This document shows positions 1-9,593 of a DNA stretch of 64,000 nt, piece after piece. The translations under genes and the position numbers were made by a program. A model generated the notes under the pieces. That model was not told the DNA's origin. It searched no databases and saw nothing but the letters and a program-made list of their open reading frames with translations. Source of the stretch: Dyadobacter tibetensis Y620-1 (lineage in GTDB: Bacteria; Bacteroidota; Bacteroidia; Cytophagales; Spirosomataceae); NCBI RefSeq assembly GCF_000566685.1, contig NZ_AZQN01000007.1, forward strand, positions 62,001 to 126,000. Reading direction: 5' to 3'. Every line of letters begins with the position of its first letter. The first letter of the stretch is position 1.

Positions 1-341
1 TCTTCTTCTAAGCGAATGTTAATAACCGTTTTCGAGTTGACTTCAACCTTCTGGGTCAGATAGCCTACGAAACTAAAAACAAGCTTTGCCGATTTGTTGG
101 GAACACTAATACTGTAGTTTCCTTCCCCATCTGTTGTGGTGCCGGTATTGGCACCTTCTACAATAACTGAAGCTCCCGGGAGCCCTTCTCCCCCTTCTAT
201 CGTAACCTTTCCGCTTATCTTATTCTGTGCCATGATACCCGTTACGGAGGTGAACACTATGGCCAGTATCCAGAACAGTTTCCAGGCATAGTACGCCCTT
301 TTCTTTCCTTCCGAATAAAAATGTAAAACATCTAACATCAT
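1..341 (-). CDS. SusC/RagA-type TonB-dependent receptor, N-terminal part (cut by window edge)
   Basis: About 113 N-terminal residues are visible. A hydrophobic signal peptide ending near GIMAQ is followed by a carboxypeptidase-regulatory-like domain (KISGKVTIEGGEGLPGASV, then GTTTDGEGNYSISVP and LVFSFVGY). This is the standard start of SusC-family outer-membrane receptors, which import glycans with TonB and a SusD lipoprotein. Two adjacent ATGs at 341 and 338 are possible starts; an in-frame stop lies upstream at 372-374. The plug and barrel lie outside the window. Its position beside the pectin genes suggests it imports pectin oligosaccharides, which is inference. Confidence 0.85.
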   Translation of the reverse strand, partial: MMLDVLHFYSEGKKRAYYAWKLFWILAIVFTSVTGIMAQNKISGKVTIEGGEGLPGASVIVEGANTGTTTDGEGNYSISVPNKSAKLVFSFVGYLTQKVEVNSKTVINIRLEE

Positions 342-861
342 AAAAATATGTTTATAAAAGTGATGAAAACGTTATAATCCCCTTTCTTTCAAAAAATTTC
401 AATACTATTTTTTGAAGGAAAAAAGTAAATAATCGGATAAAAGTAGGTTATAAAATGGACCATAACAATATATTTTTATTATTTTTTTCTTTTATTATTT
501 GTTTTATTTGTCTTTTAAGAAACATACAATAGTATTAGATAGTTTTCACACCATTAAAACCCGGATTTTCTCCTCGTGTGTTCGAACCAAAACCTTAATA
601 ATTATAGAATATTGATACTGAATAAAATACATGTTTTTTAGAAAAAATAATTGGAGTTATGGTGCTCATATTTGCATAAAAAAAATGAGCCTATAATTAC
701 AAATTAGTAATATAGGCTCGGGTCTAACTCCTTAATAATAATCTTTACATTCTAAATTTTACCATTCTTAAGGATTTAAAAGCATCTAAATTCCTTGCCA
801 ACCCTTTCATTTTAATACTTTATGATAAATTATAGTTAGTTTTAGAAAATATTCGTTAATG
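342..861. other. AT-rich intergenic region of about 520 bp
   Basis: No coding region is visible on either strand. It contains the leader of the SusC gene (minus strand) and a terminator-like hairpin for the gene ending at 862. I found no convincing TAnnTTTG promoter for the SusC gene here. Confidence 0.6.
678..719 (-). terminator. Rho-independent terminator of the leftward pectin arm
   Basis: Arms 687-700 and 707-719 form a near-perfect hairpin (GAGCCTAT...ATAGGCTC) with a 6-nt loop. On the minus strand it is followed by a run of eight T (678-685). It lies about 140 nt downstream of the stop at 862, so it should end the three-gene minus-strand transcript. Confidence 0.75.
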
Positions 862-2328
862 TTATTCAATCGTAATTATCAGCCGTTGATATCTGGTAAG
901 TGCTGGCTCTCCACCATCTTTGACTTCACATATGATATGTATTTTATGGCCAGCCTTCGCATTGGTCGGAACCACCAGCGTTGCTCTGGGATTATTCGAA
1001 CCTTGAATAGATACTTGAGACGGATATGAACCTGCCTCCCGATAAGGCCACCATTTAAATTCTAGCGGGTGCCCATCAGGATCTGAAGAGCTTGTAGCAT
1101 CGAATTGGAGGCGCTCACCTGGTTTGGCATTAATATCCAAAGCTGAGTTCAAGCGAACAATCGGGGGGTGATTGGCTTCTGCATATAATTTGACACACCA
1201 ATCGGCACGGGCAGCAAAATCATTCTGTAATACATCAGACCATTGCCAGGTAGGTTTAAAATAGGCTTTATACGCTTCATTATTATCTACCGTGGCACCT
1301 TCTCGGGTGGCGTTACGTCCCCAACCTGAACTACCATACCATCGACCTTCAGGATATACATAGTCCTTTAGAGGCACCGGGTCAAGCCAGGTATTTTCCC
1401 GCACCTTGACATACCGGCCACCCCAACCTCCCCAGTCTGGAGACTCCATACTACGCAGCCCGGTAGGAATTGTATGAATAAATGCTGGAGAATCACCTTC
1501 CGACCTAAAATCACCCCGTTCAAAGCCCTTTTCTCCTTCAACATGCGCCTTATACAAGGAACATAGCGCCCCATGACCATGTAAAATGTTCTCTTTCATC
1601 CATGAGGCTCTGAAGTAAGGTAGCATCTCTTTGGGCTGGATGGTTTTCCATCTATATGCCAAAGCTTCAAATTGATCCGAAATTATGGTGAGAATATTAT
1701 ATTTTCCCCATTGAGGCCGTATATAAGTTTGAAAGGTATCGTCTTGTTCCCAGATCAAAAACAACCTCATTTTATTGGCTACATACGACATTTTCTCGGG
1801 ATGTTGCTCTTCAATTGTTTTCAGTGCGCGGGCAATCGTATTGGTTCCACCCCAGGCCTGAATCCAAACAGGACGATTGTCTGTTTGGTCGAGTAAGACT
1901 TTGACAATATGTGCGGAACCTTCCGTAACTTTTTCCATCTCCCCCTCACTTTCTACATTACCCAGAAAGTTGACCGATTTTAGATGAGCAGGAGTCGGAA
2001 ATCCCGGATCATGCTTAATAAGATTTGGATATACTTCGGAGTAAGCCTTTAGATACGGATCTAACCAGTCGTCTCCAGCCCAATTATGGCCCTGCCAATG
2101 GTATTGCGAGCTGGAGGTGATGATCCCTTCTATATCCCATTCGTTAGCGTAGAGTAAGAAACGGACCATAGAGCACTCATCATCAATTTCCCCATCCGAA
2201 GTCACTATAACCCGGGGTTTATGGGTTCTTTCGGGATAGACCATCTGTCCCTCACATATAGTTAAGCCTGCCCACAAGAAGACTAGGCTATAGGAGAGTA
2301 ATTTGGCTGCAATTTTCTTTGTTCTCAT
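862..2328 (-). CDS. Secreted nucleoside-hydrolase-like protein (DUF1593/Sde182 family), copy 1
   Basis: 488 aa. A signal peptide is followed by a nucleoside-hydrolase-like domain beginning at RVIVTSDGEIDDECS (about residues 39-53), where the D...DD pattern resembles the calcium/ribose-binding motif of nucleoside hydrolases. A block GDSPAF...WGGWGGRY (about 278-305) recurs in all five copies of this window. From NHPPIVRL (about 386) to the end there is an Ig/PKD-like C-terminal domain with DPDG. The longer reading frame starts with GTG at 2349; I prefer the ATG at 2328 because it begins directly at the signal peptide. The family was named after a cellulose-binding Saccharophagus protein; its enzymatic activity is not known to me. 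It is last of a three-gene arm with a PL1 lyase, and is closest to copy 2 (3838-5364). Confidence 0.9.
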   Translation of the reverse strand: MRTKKIAAKLLSYSLVFLWAGLTICEGQMVYPERTHKPRVIVTSDGEIDDECSMVRFLLYANEWDIEGIITSSSQYHWQGHNWAGDDWLDPYLKAYSEVYPNLIKHDPGFPTPAHLKSVNFLGNVESEGEMEKVTEGSAHIVKVLLDQTDNRPVWIQAWGGTNTIARALKTIEEQHPEKMSYVANKMRLFLIWEQDDTFQTYIRPQWGKYNILTIISDQFEALAYRWKTIQPKEMLPYFRASWMKENILHGHGALCSLYKAHVEGEKGFERGDFRSEGDSPAFIHTIPTGLRSMESPDWGGWGGRYVKVRENTWLDPVPLKDYVYPEGRWYGSSGWGRNATREGATVDNNEAYKAYFKPTWQWSDVLQNDFAARADWCVKLYAEANHPPIVRLNSALDINAKPGERLQFDATSSSDPDGHPLEFKWWPYREAGSYPSQVSIQGSNNPRATLVVPTNAKAGHKIHIICEVKDGGEPALTRYQRLIITIE

Positions 2329-2387
2329 ATTCCAATTAATATATACCACACTTATAATTTGTTTAACCCAAGTACAGACAATTACCC

Positions 2388-3782
2388 TCAGTCGTCTTTA
2401 TTTAAATACAGCTCCAGCATCGTATATCCGCTGCCGTCTATACGATTTCCGTCTTTTGGATCATGAGGATCCAGCTTATATTTAAGCTCCCAATCATCAG
2501 GCATACCGTCATGATCTGTATCTGAAGGTGCCGCTGTCGTTTTCAGCACGGGCCAGCCCCCTACATCCACCTGGGAATCTATTATTCCTGTTTTTTCATA
2601 AGGATCGCTCAATTTTTTTGTTAAGCGGTAAGAGCTCCCTTCATAGGTTGCCGTACCCTGACGAACTTCATTGATAATCCTTTGGTCAACCTTATCTCTA
2701 CGGGGCAGACTCGCACCTGCTTTGGCTAACACCAGTTGGTATGCCTCTACAGCCGTATGCTGCCGTATGGGCATAGACGTCCAAGGTTCATCCAGTTTTA
2801 CATATTTCAAATTGGCTTCGCCACCTGTAGGCTGCACCCCTCCCTTCCAGTTATCTAACGTTACAGCATCACTACCTTCCAAAACATTTTCTGCCACATA
2901 CCATTTTCCAAAATCTGACACAACTTTGCGCATAGATGGCGCCACTAGCCGATGAGCGTTAGTTCCAGGCTCCGTTCCCGGACCCGGTTTATAGTAATTG
3001 CCTACCATATTGATTAAGGACTTATTGTACTTCTCGTTGCCTACTTGCTGATTTTCACCTCCGTAACAACTATTATATCCCCAGTTGTAGACCACATTAT
3101 TACGATAATCGGTATGACCTGAACCCGAAGCCATGCGCGGATTACGGCTTCCATGATGAGCCAAAAGATTGTGATGGTAAGAACTATAATCCCCTCCCCA
3201 TATACCACCAAAACCATGGGCGCCCTTTATATGATTGGAATTGAACATGCTTTCTGAAATAATACAATATTGCACAGTTATACTATCACAGTGATATACC
3301 GACATGGTTTCATCTACACTCCAACTCGCAGATATATGATCGAGGATAATATTTTTGGTGTAGCGACTAGATACTGCATCCAGATCTTCACCGGACTCAT
3401 TGCCCAGGCGAACCCGGAGGTATCTCAGAATGACGTGGTCAGCTTCAATCACAACGGGGTATTTTTTTATACAAATCCCATCCCCAGGGGCAGTCTGTCC
3501 GGCAATGGTCAGATATGGATGTTTTATACGCAGTGGCTGTTCGAGTGTAATAGTTCCTGACGTTCTAAAGACAACAGTACGAGGCCCTTCCGCCTCAACT
3601 GCGGCCCGCAAACTGCCTTCGCCCCGATCGTTAAGATTAGTCACTTCATATACCGTACCTCCACGCCCTCCTTTGGCAAACTTCCCATAGCCTTCTGCTG
3701 AAGGAAAAGCCAATTGTTGTGCTTTTGCATGGACAGACGTAAGTGCCAACACGAGCATAAAAATATGTCTAATTTTTTTCAT
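2388..3782 (-). CDS. Secreted pectate lyase, PL1 family
   Basis: 464 aa with signal peptide (cut near AKAQQ). It begins AFPSAEGYGKFAKGGRGG, typical of Bacteroidota PL1 pectate lyases, and has the right-handed parallel beta-helix pattern: VVFRTSGTI, LTIAGQTAPG, ILRYLRVRLG, NIILDHISASWSVDE. HHGSRNPRM (about 210-218) probably carries the catalytic arginine. The C-terminus has a calcium-binding type repeat (DTDHDGMPDDWE) and a final GYTMLELYLN. It should cleave polygalacturonate by beta-elimination outside the cytoplasm. The gene lies between two Sde182-like genes with gaps of about 59 and 55 nt, so the three are probably one operon. Confidence 0.9.
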   Translation of the reverse strand: MKKIRHIFMLVLALTSVHAKAQQLAFPSAEGYGKFAKGGRGGTVYEVTNLNDRGEGSLRAAVEAEGPRTVVFRTSGTITLEQPLRIKHPYLTIAGQTAPGDGICIKKYPVVIEADHVILRYLRVRLGNESGEDLDAVSSRYTKNIILDHISASWSVDETMSVYHCDSITVQYCIISESMFNSNHIKGAHGFGGIWGGDYSSYHHNLLAHHGSRNPRMASGSGHTDYRNNVVYNWGYNSCYGGENQQVGNEKYNKSLINMVGNYYKPGPGTEPGTNAHRLVAPSMRKVVSDFGKWYVAENVLEGSDAVTLDNWKGGVQPTGGEANLKYVKLDEPWTSMPIRQHTAVEAYQLVLAKAGASLPRRDKVDQRIINEVRQGTATYEGSSYRLTKKLSDPYEKTGIIDSQVDVGGWPVLKTTAAPSDTDHDGMPDDWELKYKLDPHDPKDGNRIDGSGYTMLELYLNKDD

Positions 3783-3837
3783 TTTTTTTCATGTTTTATT
3801 TGAAGACCACATTAATTTCCCCTACCGCTCCCGACTT

Positions 3838-5364
3838 TTATTTCAGGTTGATAACCACACGTTGATATCGGGTCAATGTAGGTAAACCACTGTCGCTTAC
3901 CTCAAATATCATATGAATCGTATTACCTGCTTGAGCATCAATAGGAATAAGTAATTTTGTTTTGGACCTTATTTTATCAGGAACATCAATATTGCCCCTA
4001 TAGCTGCCGGCTTCCCGATCATGATACCATTTAAATGATAACTCATCACCATCCGGATCGAAACTTTCTTGCCCGTCCAATACAAGCTTCTGACCGGCTG
4101 CGGCGGTAATATTGATGTCGCTTTTTAAACGAACAACAGGAGGATGATTGGCTTCTGAATATGGTTTTACACACCAGTCGGCTCTAGCGGCAAAATCGTT
4201 CTGAATGGGCGCTATCCATCGGTACATCGGCTCCATATATGTCTTTAATAAAGAATCATTCGGAATTTCCAACTTCATTCTGTTCCGCCCCCAGGCAGAT
4301 TTCGTCCACCAACGCCCTTCGGGATAGTTATAATCCTGAACTGGAACCGGATCCATCCAAGTATTACTTCTGACCCTTACATACCGTCCTCCCCAGCCAC
4401 CATAATCAGGAGATTCCAGACTGCGCAATCCAGTGGGGATGGTGTGAAAAAATGCAGGAGAATCTCCTTCGGAGCGGAAATCTCCATTTTCATGCGCCTT
4501 ATATAGACTACATAAAGGGCCATGGTGGGTTAAAATATGTTCGTTCATCCAGGTTCCTACCAGGTATTCTTGTTGCTGACGAGGCAGAAATTGCTTCCAA
4601 TTGTAGAAATATGCAATAAATTGATCTGAAATGATGGTCAATATTCCATATTTACCCCAGTGGGGCTTGATATAATTCTGATAGGTTTCATCTTGTTCCC
4701 ATATCAGATACAACCTAATTTTGGAAGCCACCGAACTCATTCTTTCCGGATGCTTCTCTTCAATAGTCTTTAGCGCTCGTGCTATAGTGTTAGTCCCGCC
4801 CCAAGCCTGAAGCCAGATTGGCCGCATATCAGACTCGTCCAAAAGGACTTTAACGATAAGTTCTGAGCCCGGTGTGATCTGTTCCATTTCGCCCTCTGCA
4901 GCAACATTGCCCAGTAACGTTCTTGACTGCAAATAGTTTGGGGAAGGATATCTAGCGTCATGTTGAATCAGATTCGGATATACCTCTTTATAGGCGTCCA
5001 GGTAGGGCTGAGTCCAATTATCTCCAGCCCACTTATGCCCTTGCCAGTGATATTGCGAACTACTCGTAATGATACCTTCCACATCAAACTCATTGGTATA
5101 TAGCAGAAAACGCACTAAAGAACATTCATCATCGATTTCCCCATCAGTGGTCACCAGTACTCTTACTCTCTCCGATGACCTGGACTGATCAACCTGGGCT
5201 AAACTGGGAGAAAAAGAGAGAAAAAATAAAAAAACAACGCCTACGAATATACCTGGATGTAAAACCAAAAACCGCAAATTTCCAATTTTATGACTAAGCT
5301 TTAATTTTCGGAATTTAAAAATTACTTCCATTTTTATTAAGTCAATTTCTGTAGGGTACACCAT
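3838..5364 (-). CDS. Secreted nucleoside-hydrolase-like protein (DUF1593/Sde182 family), copy 2
   Basis: 508 aa, the first gene of the leftward arm. A hydrophobic segment (GVVFLFFLSFSPSLAQ, about residues 42-57) acts as signal peptide after a long N-terminal stretch. The true start could be the second ATG at 5331. The domain start RVLVTTDGEIDDECS, the EGDSPAF block and the NHPPVVRL Ig-like C-terminus match copy 1 almost block for block (shared stretches such as AWGGTNTIARALKTIEE), so the two look like a duplication that brackets the PL1 gene. A TACCTTTG promoter element lies about 90 nt upstream. Activity unknown; secretion argues against nucleoside salvage. Confidence 0.9.
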   Translation of the reverse strand: MVYPTEIDLIKMEVIFKFRKLKLSHKIGNLRFLVLHPGIFVGVVFLFFLSFSPSLAQVDQSRSSERVRVLVTTDGEIDDECSLVRFLLYTNEFDVEGIITSSSQYHWQGHKWAGDNWTQPYLDAYKEVYPNLIQHDARYPSPNYLQSRTLLGNVAAEGEMEQITPGSELIVKVLLDESDMRPIWLQAWGGTNTIARALKTIEEKHPERMSSVASKIRLYLIWEQDETYQNYIKPHWGKYGILTIISDQFIAYFYNWKQFLPRQQQEYLVGTWMNEHILTHHGPLCSLYKAHENGDFRSEGDSPAFFHTIPTGLRSLESPDYGGWGGRYVRVRSNTWMDPVPVQDYNYPEGRWWTKSAWGRNRMKLEIPNDSLLKTYMEPMYRWIAPIQNDFAARADWCVKPYSEANHPPVVRLKSDINITAAAGQKLVLDGQESFDPDGDELSFKWYHDREAGSYRGNIDVPDKIRSKTKLLIPIDAQAGNTIHMIFEVSDSGLPTLTRYQRVVINLK

Positions 5365-5451
5365 AGTTGATTCGTCATTTATAATGTTGGTGGATCTAGG
5401 AAAGTAGTCCTTCCCTTTTCATCACCCAAACATATTTATATCTTTTCAAGG

Positions 5452-5459
5452 CAAAGGTA
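5452..5459 (-). promoter_or_regulatory. Promoter -7 element of the leftward pectin arm
   Basis: On the minus strand this reads TACCTTTG, an exact match to the Bacteroidota TAnnTTTG element. A partial -33 match (GTTG for TTTG) lies at 5482-5485, about 22 nt further upstream. It would give a 5' leader of roughly 80 nt for the gene starting at 5364. Confidence 0.55.
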
Positions 5460-5490
5460 TATGGTTATTCTAAATAATACACAACTTTTG

Positions 5491-5518
5491 TTTCGTTTTT
5501 TTATTTTTAATTTCGTTT
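5491..5518 (+). promoter_or_regulatory. Direct repeat TTTCGTTT, candidate operator in the divergent pectin promoter
   Basis: TTTCGTTT occurs at 5491-5498 and again at 5511-5518, 20 bp apart (two helical turns), in the 234-bp gap between the divergent arms. The same core, as TTTCGTTTC and its inverse, flanks the promoter of the AgaS operon at 55338-55346 and 55444-55452, beside a DeoR-type regulator. A shared regulator is an inference. Confidence 0.4.
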
Positions 5519-5598
5519 GTTTTTCTTTTTTGTTATATTCGCTCCTCTTTTAATAAAATAATGATAATAATTCACAGGGTTTAATTCAGCTTGTATAA

Positions 5599-6918
5599 AT
5601 GGCCTTTTCCTTAACATTAAGACGACCGACAAAAACATTATTGATTGTATTCTCTCTGATATATGGGCCCATTCTATCCCTATTCACCCCCCTCAGTGCC
5701 CAAACCGTACCCAAAAAGCGGGTAATTGTAAGTACAGACATCGGGGGTACGGACCCCGATGATTTTCAATCGATGATCCATTTAATGATGTACTCGGATT
5801 TATTCGAGCTGGAAGGTCTTATTTCCTCTCCATTTGGCGAGGGGACGACTAAGGATATATTAAAAATGATTGACTTGTACGAGCAAGACAGGCCTCAGCT
5901 GGCCCGACATATCAAAGGACTGGCAGCACCAGAATATTTACGGAAAATCACGAAACAAGGGGCTAAAAAAGAGGCTCCATTTCAAGGCTACACCAAGGCT
6001 ACTGAAGGATCGGAATGGATAATCAGCTGTGCCAGGAAAAAAACCGATCAACCCTTATGGGTCTTAGTCTGGGGGGGTATAGAAGATATCGCCCAAGCCC
6101 TACATGATGCACCTGAAATTGAAAAAAATATCAGAGTATACTGGATTGGTGGACCAAACAAGAAATGGAGTGTAAATGCATATGCTTATTTGGCTGAGCA
6201 CCACCCTAATCTGTATATGATCGAGTCGAATGCCACCTACAGAGGGTGGTTTATGGAAGATGAAAATGCCCCTGAAAACATGAGTGGAGGAGCCTACTAT
6301 TCTAATTTCATAAAAGGGCATGGAGCAATGGCCGACAATTTCGTGGACCATTATAAGGGCCATATTAAGATGGGAGACACCCCTTCGCTAGCCTATCTGA
6401 TGCAGGGCAACTCAGACGATCCTACCAGCGAAAGCTGGGGAGGGCGCTACAACCCGATTAACAGAAGTTCCAGATATATTCTGAAAGGCAATTCTGCAAA
6501 TAAAGATACCGTGTCAGCTTATGGGGTAATTGAATGGCATTTCAGCGGCCCTGTTATCAATATTCCACCCGATTCAATATGCTTTACCCTTATGGTCCAG
6601 AATCAGGAATGGCCTGGGTATTATCTTGGCAATGGTCAGTATTCTGTTCGTTACTCCTCCAAAAAACCTGAGACAGGCACCTATGTAACAAAGAGCTCAA
6701 TCAACGCACTTAATGGCCTGAAAGGTAAGTATATCAGCACGGCACCGTGGCCTGGCAAACCAGCGCCCCACGATTATCTGCTAGGCCCTCATTGGTATAG
6801 CGATCTGCCGGATGCCGAATATTTTCTGGAGGGGCAGCAAGGGGCACGAACGATCTCCAAATATCGTAAGGAATTTCTTTCCGACTGGGCCAGGCGTTGG
6901 TCTTATATTAAAAATTAA
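5599..6918 (+). CDS. Secreted nucleoside-hydrolase-like protein (DUF1593/Sde182 family), copy 3, divergent
   Basis: 439 aa with a signal peptide ending near LSAQ. The nucleoside-hydrolase-like domain starts RVIVSTDIGGTDPDDFQSM (about residues 41-59), followed by LMMYSDLFELEGLISS and, later, GDTPSLAYLM and SWGGRYNP. It is the most divergent and shortest of the five copies: it lacks the NHPP-type Ig-like C-terminal domain and instead ends in a different segment (GPHWYSDLPDAEYFLEG, then a basic WARRWSYIKN tail). First gene of the rightward five-gene arm; the next gene follows after 72 nt. Function unknown; substrate preference may differ from the other copies. Confidence 0.88.
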   Translation: MAFSLTLRRPTKTLLIVFSLIYGPILSLFTPLSAQTVPKKRVIVSTDIGGTDPDDFQSMIHLMMYSDLFELEGLISSPFGEGTTKDILKMIDLYEQDRPQLARHIKGLAAPEYLRKITKQGAKKEAPFQGYTKATEGSEWIISCARKKTDQPLWVLVWGGIEDIAQALHDAPEIEKNIRVYWIGGPNKKWSVNAYAYLAEHHPNLYMIESNATYRGWFMEDENAPENMSGGAYYSNFIKGHGAMADNFVDHYKGHIKMGDTPSLAYLMQGNSDDPTSESWGGRYNPINRSSRYILKGNSANKDTVSAYGVIEWHFSGPVINIPPDSICFTLMVQNQEWPGYYLGNGQYSVRYSSKKPETGTYVTKSSINALNGLKGKYISTAPWPGKPAPHDYLLGPHWYSDLPDAEYFLEGQQGARTISKYRKEFLSDWARRWSYIKN

Positions 6919-6990
6919 GAACTTATCCCTTCAGTAGCTATCAGACTGATCCGGTGTTTCCATTTATCTTTCCAATAACCCGCCTAAACT

Positions 6991-8076
6991 ATGAGACCGA
7001 TAATAATCAGCTTACTGGCATGTATTTTATCCAACTACAGCGATCTATATGGTCAAATTACCGAAAAAAACTGGTCGGAAGTCGTCTATAAGATGCCCAA
7101 GTCGTGGTATGGATCCGAGGAGGCAATCCGAATTGCCGAGAACCTGCTCATTGCGCAGAAAAGCATTGGGGGTTGGGAGAAAAACAAGCCCTATCACAAG
7201 ATGCTAAGTACTCAGGAAAAGATTCAATATCACGACTCTAAGAATAAGCTTGGCGCCACATTCGATAATGGAGCAACTACAAGCGAAATGCTTTTTTTGG
7301 CAAAGGTATATGGGCAGACTCGCAAAGAATCATTTAGAGTAGCATTTAACAAGGGTTTAGACTATATCTACCTTTCGCAATATAAAAATGGCGGCTGGCC
7401 GCAGTTTTTCCCGGTTCGAACGGGGAGTGTGCAGTACTCGGCGCATATTACTTATAATGACGACGCAATGGTAAACATCATGAAATTCCTAAAAAAGGTC
7501 TACACCAATGATTCGGACATCACTCCTTTAGAACTAAGTCAATTAGATAAAGAAAGAGCTTTAAAAGCCTATAGAAATGGTATCCGGTGCATCCTCGATA
7601 CCCAGATCCTAGTCAATGGAAAACCTACGGTCTGGTGTGCCCAGCATGACGAAAAAACACTGCTTCCAGCTCAGGCCAGAAGCTACGAATTACCCTCTTT
7701 TAGCGGAAGTGAGTCTGTAGGGATTGTAAACCTTCTGTTACAAGAAGAATATCCCAGTCAGAGAATAAAAGAAGCTGTTCAGGGTGCAATGATCTGGTTT
7801 GAGTCGCATAAGATAGAAGGCATACGGATAGAGACTGAAACTACAGCCCAAAATACCAAAAATCGGGTTGTGGTAACGGATCCCGATGCCCCTGCCGTCT
7901 GGGCCCGGTTTTATGACCTGGAAACGGCTCAACCCTTCTTCTGTGATAGGGACGGCATAAAGAAAAAATCACTGGCAGAAATCGGCGACAACCGACGCAA
8001 CGGTTATAGCTGGTATACTTCCAGACCTGCCAGCCTATATTCACAGTATGCGCTTTGGAAGGAGAAATTTAATTAA
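6991..8076 (+). CDS. Secreted pectate lyase, PL10 family
   Basis: 361 aa with a short signal peptide (ending near DLYGQ). Family landmarks are GGWEKNKPYHKML (about 68-80), TFDNGATTSEMLFLAKVY, NGGWPQFFPVR and HITYNDDAMVNIMKFL (about 154-169), the (alpha/alpha) toroid pattern of PL10 pectate lyases. Later SYELPSFSGSESVGIVNLLL and the final NGYSWYTSRPASLYSQYALWK also fit. It should act on polygalacturonate in the periplasm or outside the cell, complementing the PL1 and GH28 enzymes nearby. Gaps to its neighbours are 72 and 40 nt, consistent with an operon. Confidence 0.9.
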   Translation: MRPIIISLLACILSNYSDLYGQITEKNWSEVVYKMPKSWYGSEEAIRIAENLLIAQKSIGGWEKNKPYHKMLSTQEKIQYHDSKNKLGATFDNGATTSEMLFLAKVYGQTRKESFRVAFNKGLDYIYLSQYKNGGWPQFFPVRTGSVQYSAHITYNDDAMVNIMKFLKKVYTNDSDITPLELSQLDKERALKAYRNGIRCILDTQILVNGKPTVWCAQHDEKTLLPAQARSYELPSFSGSESVGIVNLLLQEEYPSQRIKEAVQGAMIWFESHKIEGIRIETETTAQNTKNRVVVTDPDAPAVWARFYDLETAQPFFCDRDGIKKKSLAEIGDNRRNGYSWYTSRPASLYSQYALWKEKFN

Positions 8077-8116
8077 CACATAATCGCAGACCGGCCTTGG
8101 CCAAAATCCCCTGACA

Positions 8117-9544
8117 ATGAAAACCACTGTATTCCTTTTTGCATTTTATTTATCCTCACTTCTGATTGCATCGGCACAAAATTCTGAAAAGAATCGAGTC
8201 ATCATCCTGACCGACATTGAAGCGGATGTCGACGATGCACAATCATTGGTACGCCTATTATTATATTCCAATCAAATAGATATCAAAGGAATTGTAGCAA
8301 CGACTTCCTGTTGGCAGCAAAACCGAATAGAACCTGAATCCATTCGAAAAATCTTTAGGGCATACGGAAAAGTGCAACCAAATTTACTCAAGCATGAGCC
8401 CGGCTATCCTACTGCTCATGCCCTAGAACGCCTACTTAAGAATGGCCTTCCTGTATATGGCATGCAAGGAGTAGGCGATGGTAAGGACTCCGAGGGCTCA
8501 GAATTGATCATCAGCGAACTAGAAGTAAAAGACCCCCGGCCCTTATGGATCTCCGTATGGGGGGGGGCCAATACCCTAGCACAGGCGTTGTTCAAGATAA
8601 AAGCCACGAGAAATGCAGAGGAAGCCAGGAAGTTAATAGCTCAGCTACGGGTCTATACAATATCGGATCAGGACGACTCAGGTATCTGGATTCGTAACAA
8701 TTTTCCCGAATTGTTCTATATAGTCAGTCCTGGAGACGATTACGGTGCCGCCACCTGGACGGGCATCAATACCTTCGTGAAGGGTATTGACAATAAAACC
8801 ATAGGAAATAGCTGGCTAGCCGAGCATATACAACAGGACCATGGCCCCCTAGGATTGGAGTATCCCGATGTAGCTTGGGGCGTAGAAGGGGACACTCCTG
8901 CCTTTCTTTCCCTGATTCCTAATGGCCTTAACAGGGCCGAACATCCCGAATGGGGTGGATGGGGCGGTCGCTACGAGCTATATAAACCCGATTTCTCCAA
9001 AGTGAAGGAGGGCGGATCTATCGTCAGAATCGCTCCCGAAACCAGGGCGATCTGGACCAACGCCATAGACCGCTACACTCCATATATTCCTAGTGAATAT
9101 GGAAGGGCCATAAAAAAAGATAGTATTACCTTCACCAACGACAAAGTGACCTTATGGAGATGGAGAGACGATTTTCAGAATGACTTTGCAGCGAGAATGG
9201 ATTGGTGCACGCAATCTTACGAGGCTGCCAACCACGCCCCATTGATTGTGCTCAAACATCCGGAAATACTAACAGTAAAATCTGGGGAGAACATCAGTCT
9301 GGATGCCTACGACACCATTGATCCTGATGGAGATAGCTTTAGCTTTCTCTGGTTTCATTACCCCGAGGCAGGTACCTACAAAAAAGAAATACCGGTACAA
9401 GGGGCTGAAAATATCCATAATGTCAATTTTAAAGCACCACAGGTTGACCAACCGTCCACGGCCCATTTTATATTAAAAGTTACCGACAAAGGCAGTCCGA
9501 GGCTAAGTAGCTACAAGAGAATTATCGTCACCATTTTACCTTAA
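8117..9544 (+). CDS. Secreted nucleoside-hydrolase-like protein (DUF1593/Sde182 family), copy 4
   Basis: 475 aa with a signal peptide ending near LIASAQ. The domain begins RVIILTDIEADVDDAQSLVRLLLYSNQ, with the DIEADVDD acidic motif near residues 33-40. It continues with [42 protein letters not shown] and WGGWGGRYE. The Ig-like C-terminal domain starts at NHAPLIVLKHPEI and contains DPDGDSFSFLWF. It resembles copy 5 (11296-12717) most, so this arm probably arose by a separate duplication from copies 1 and 2. It sits between the PL10 and GH28 genes. Confidence 0.9.
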   Translation: MKTTVFLFAFYLSSLLIASAQNSEKNRVIILTDIEADVDDAQSLVRLLLYSNQIDIKGIVATTSCWQQNRIEPESIRKIFRAYGKVQPNLLKHEPGYPTAHALERLLKNGLPVYGMQGVGDGKDSEGSELIISELEVKDPRPLWISVWGGANTLAQALFKIKATRNAEEARKLIAQLRVYTISDQDDSGIWIRNNFPELFYIVSPGDDYGAATWTGINTFVKGIDNKTIGNSWLAEHIQQDHGPLGLEYPDVAWGVEGDTPAFLSLIPNGLNRAEHPEWGGWGGRYELYKPDFSKVKEGGSIVRIAPETRAIWTNAIDRYTPYIPSEYGRAIKKDSITFTNDKVTLWRWRDDFQNDFAARMDWCTQSYEAANHAPLIVLKHPEILTVKSGENISLDAYDTIDPDGDSFSFLWFHYPEAGTYKKEIPVQGAENIHNVNFKAPQVDQPSTAHFILKVTDKGSPRLSSYKRIIVTILP

Positions 9545-9593
9545 AACAATCACCAGTTAAAGTAATCCTGAAGTAGATTAAAATAAATATCCT

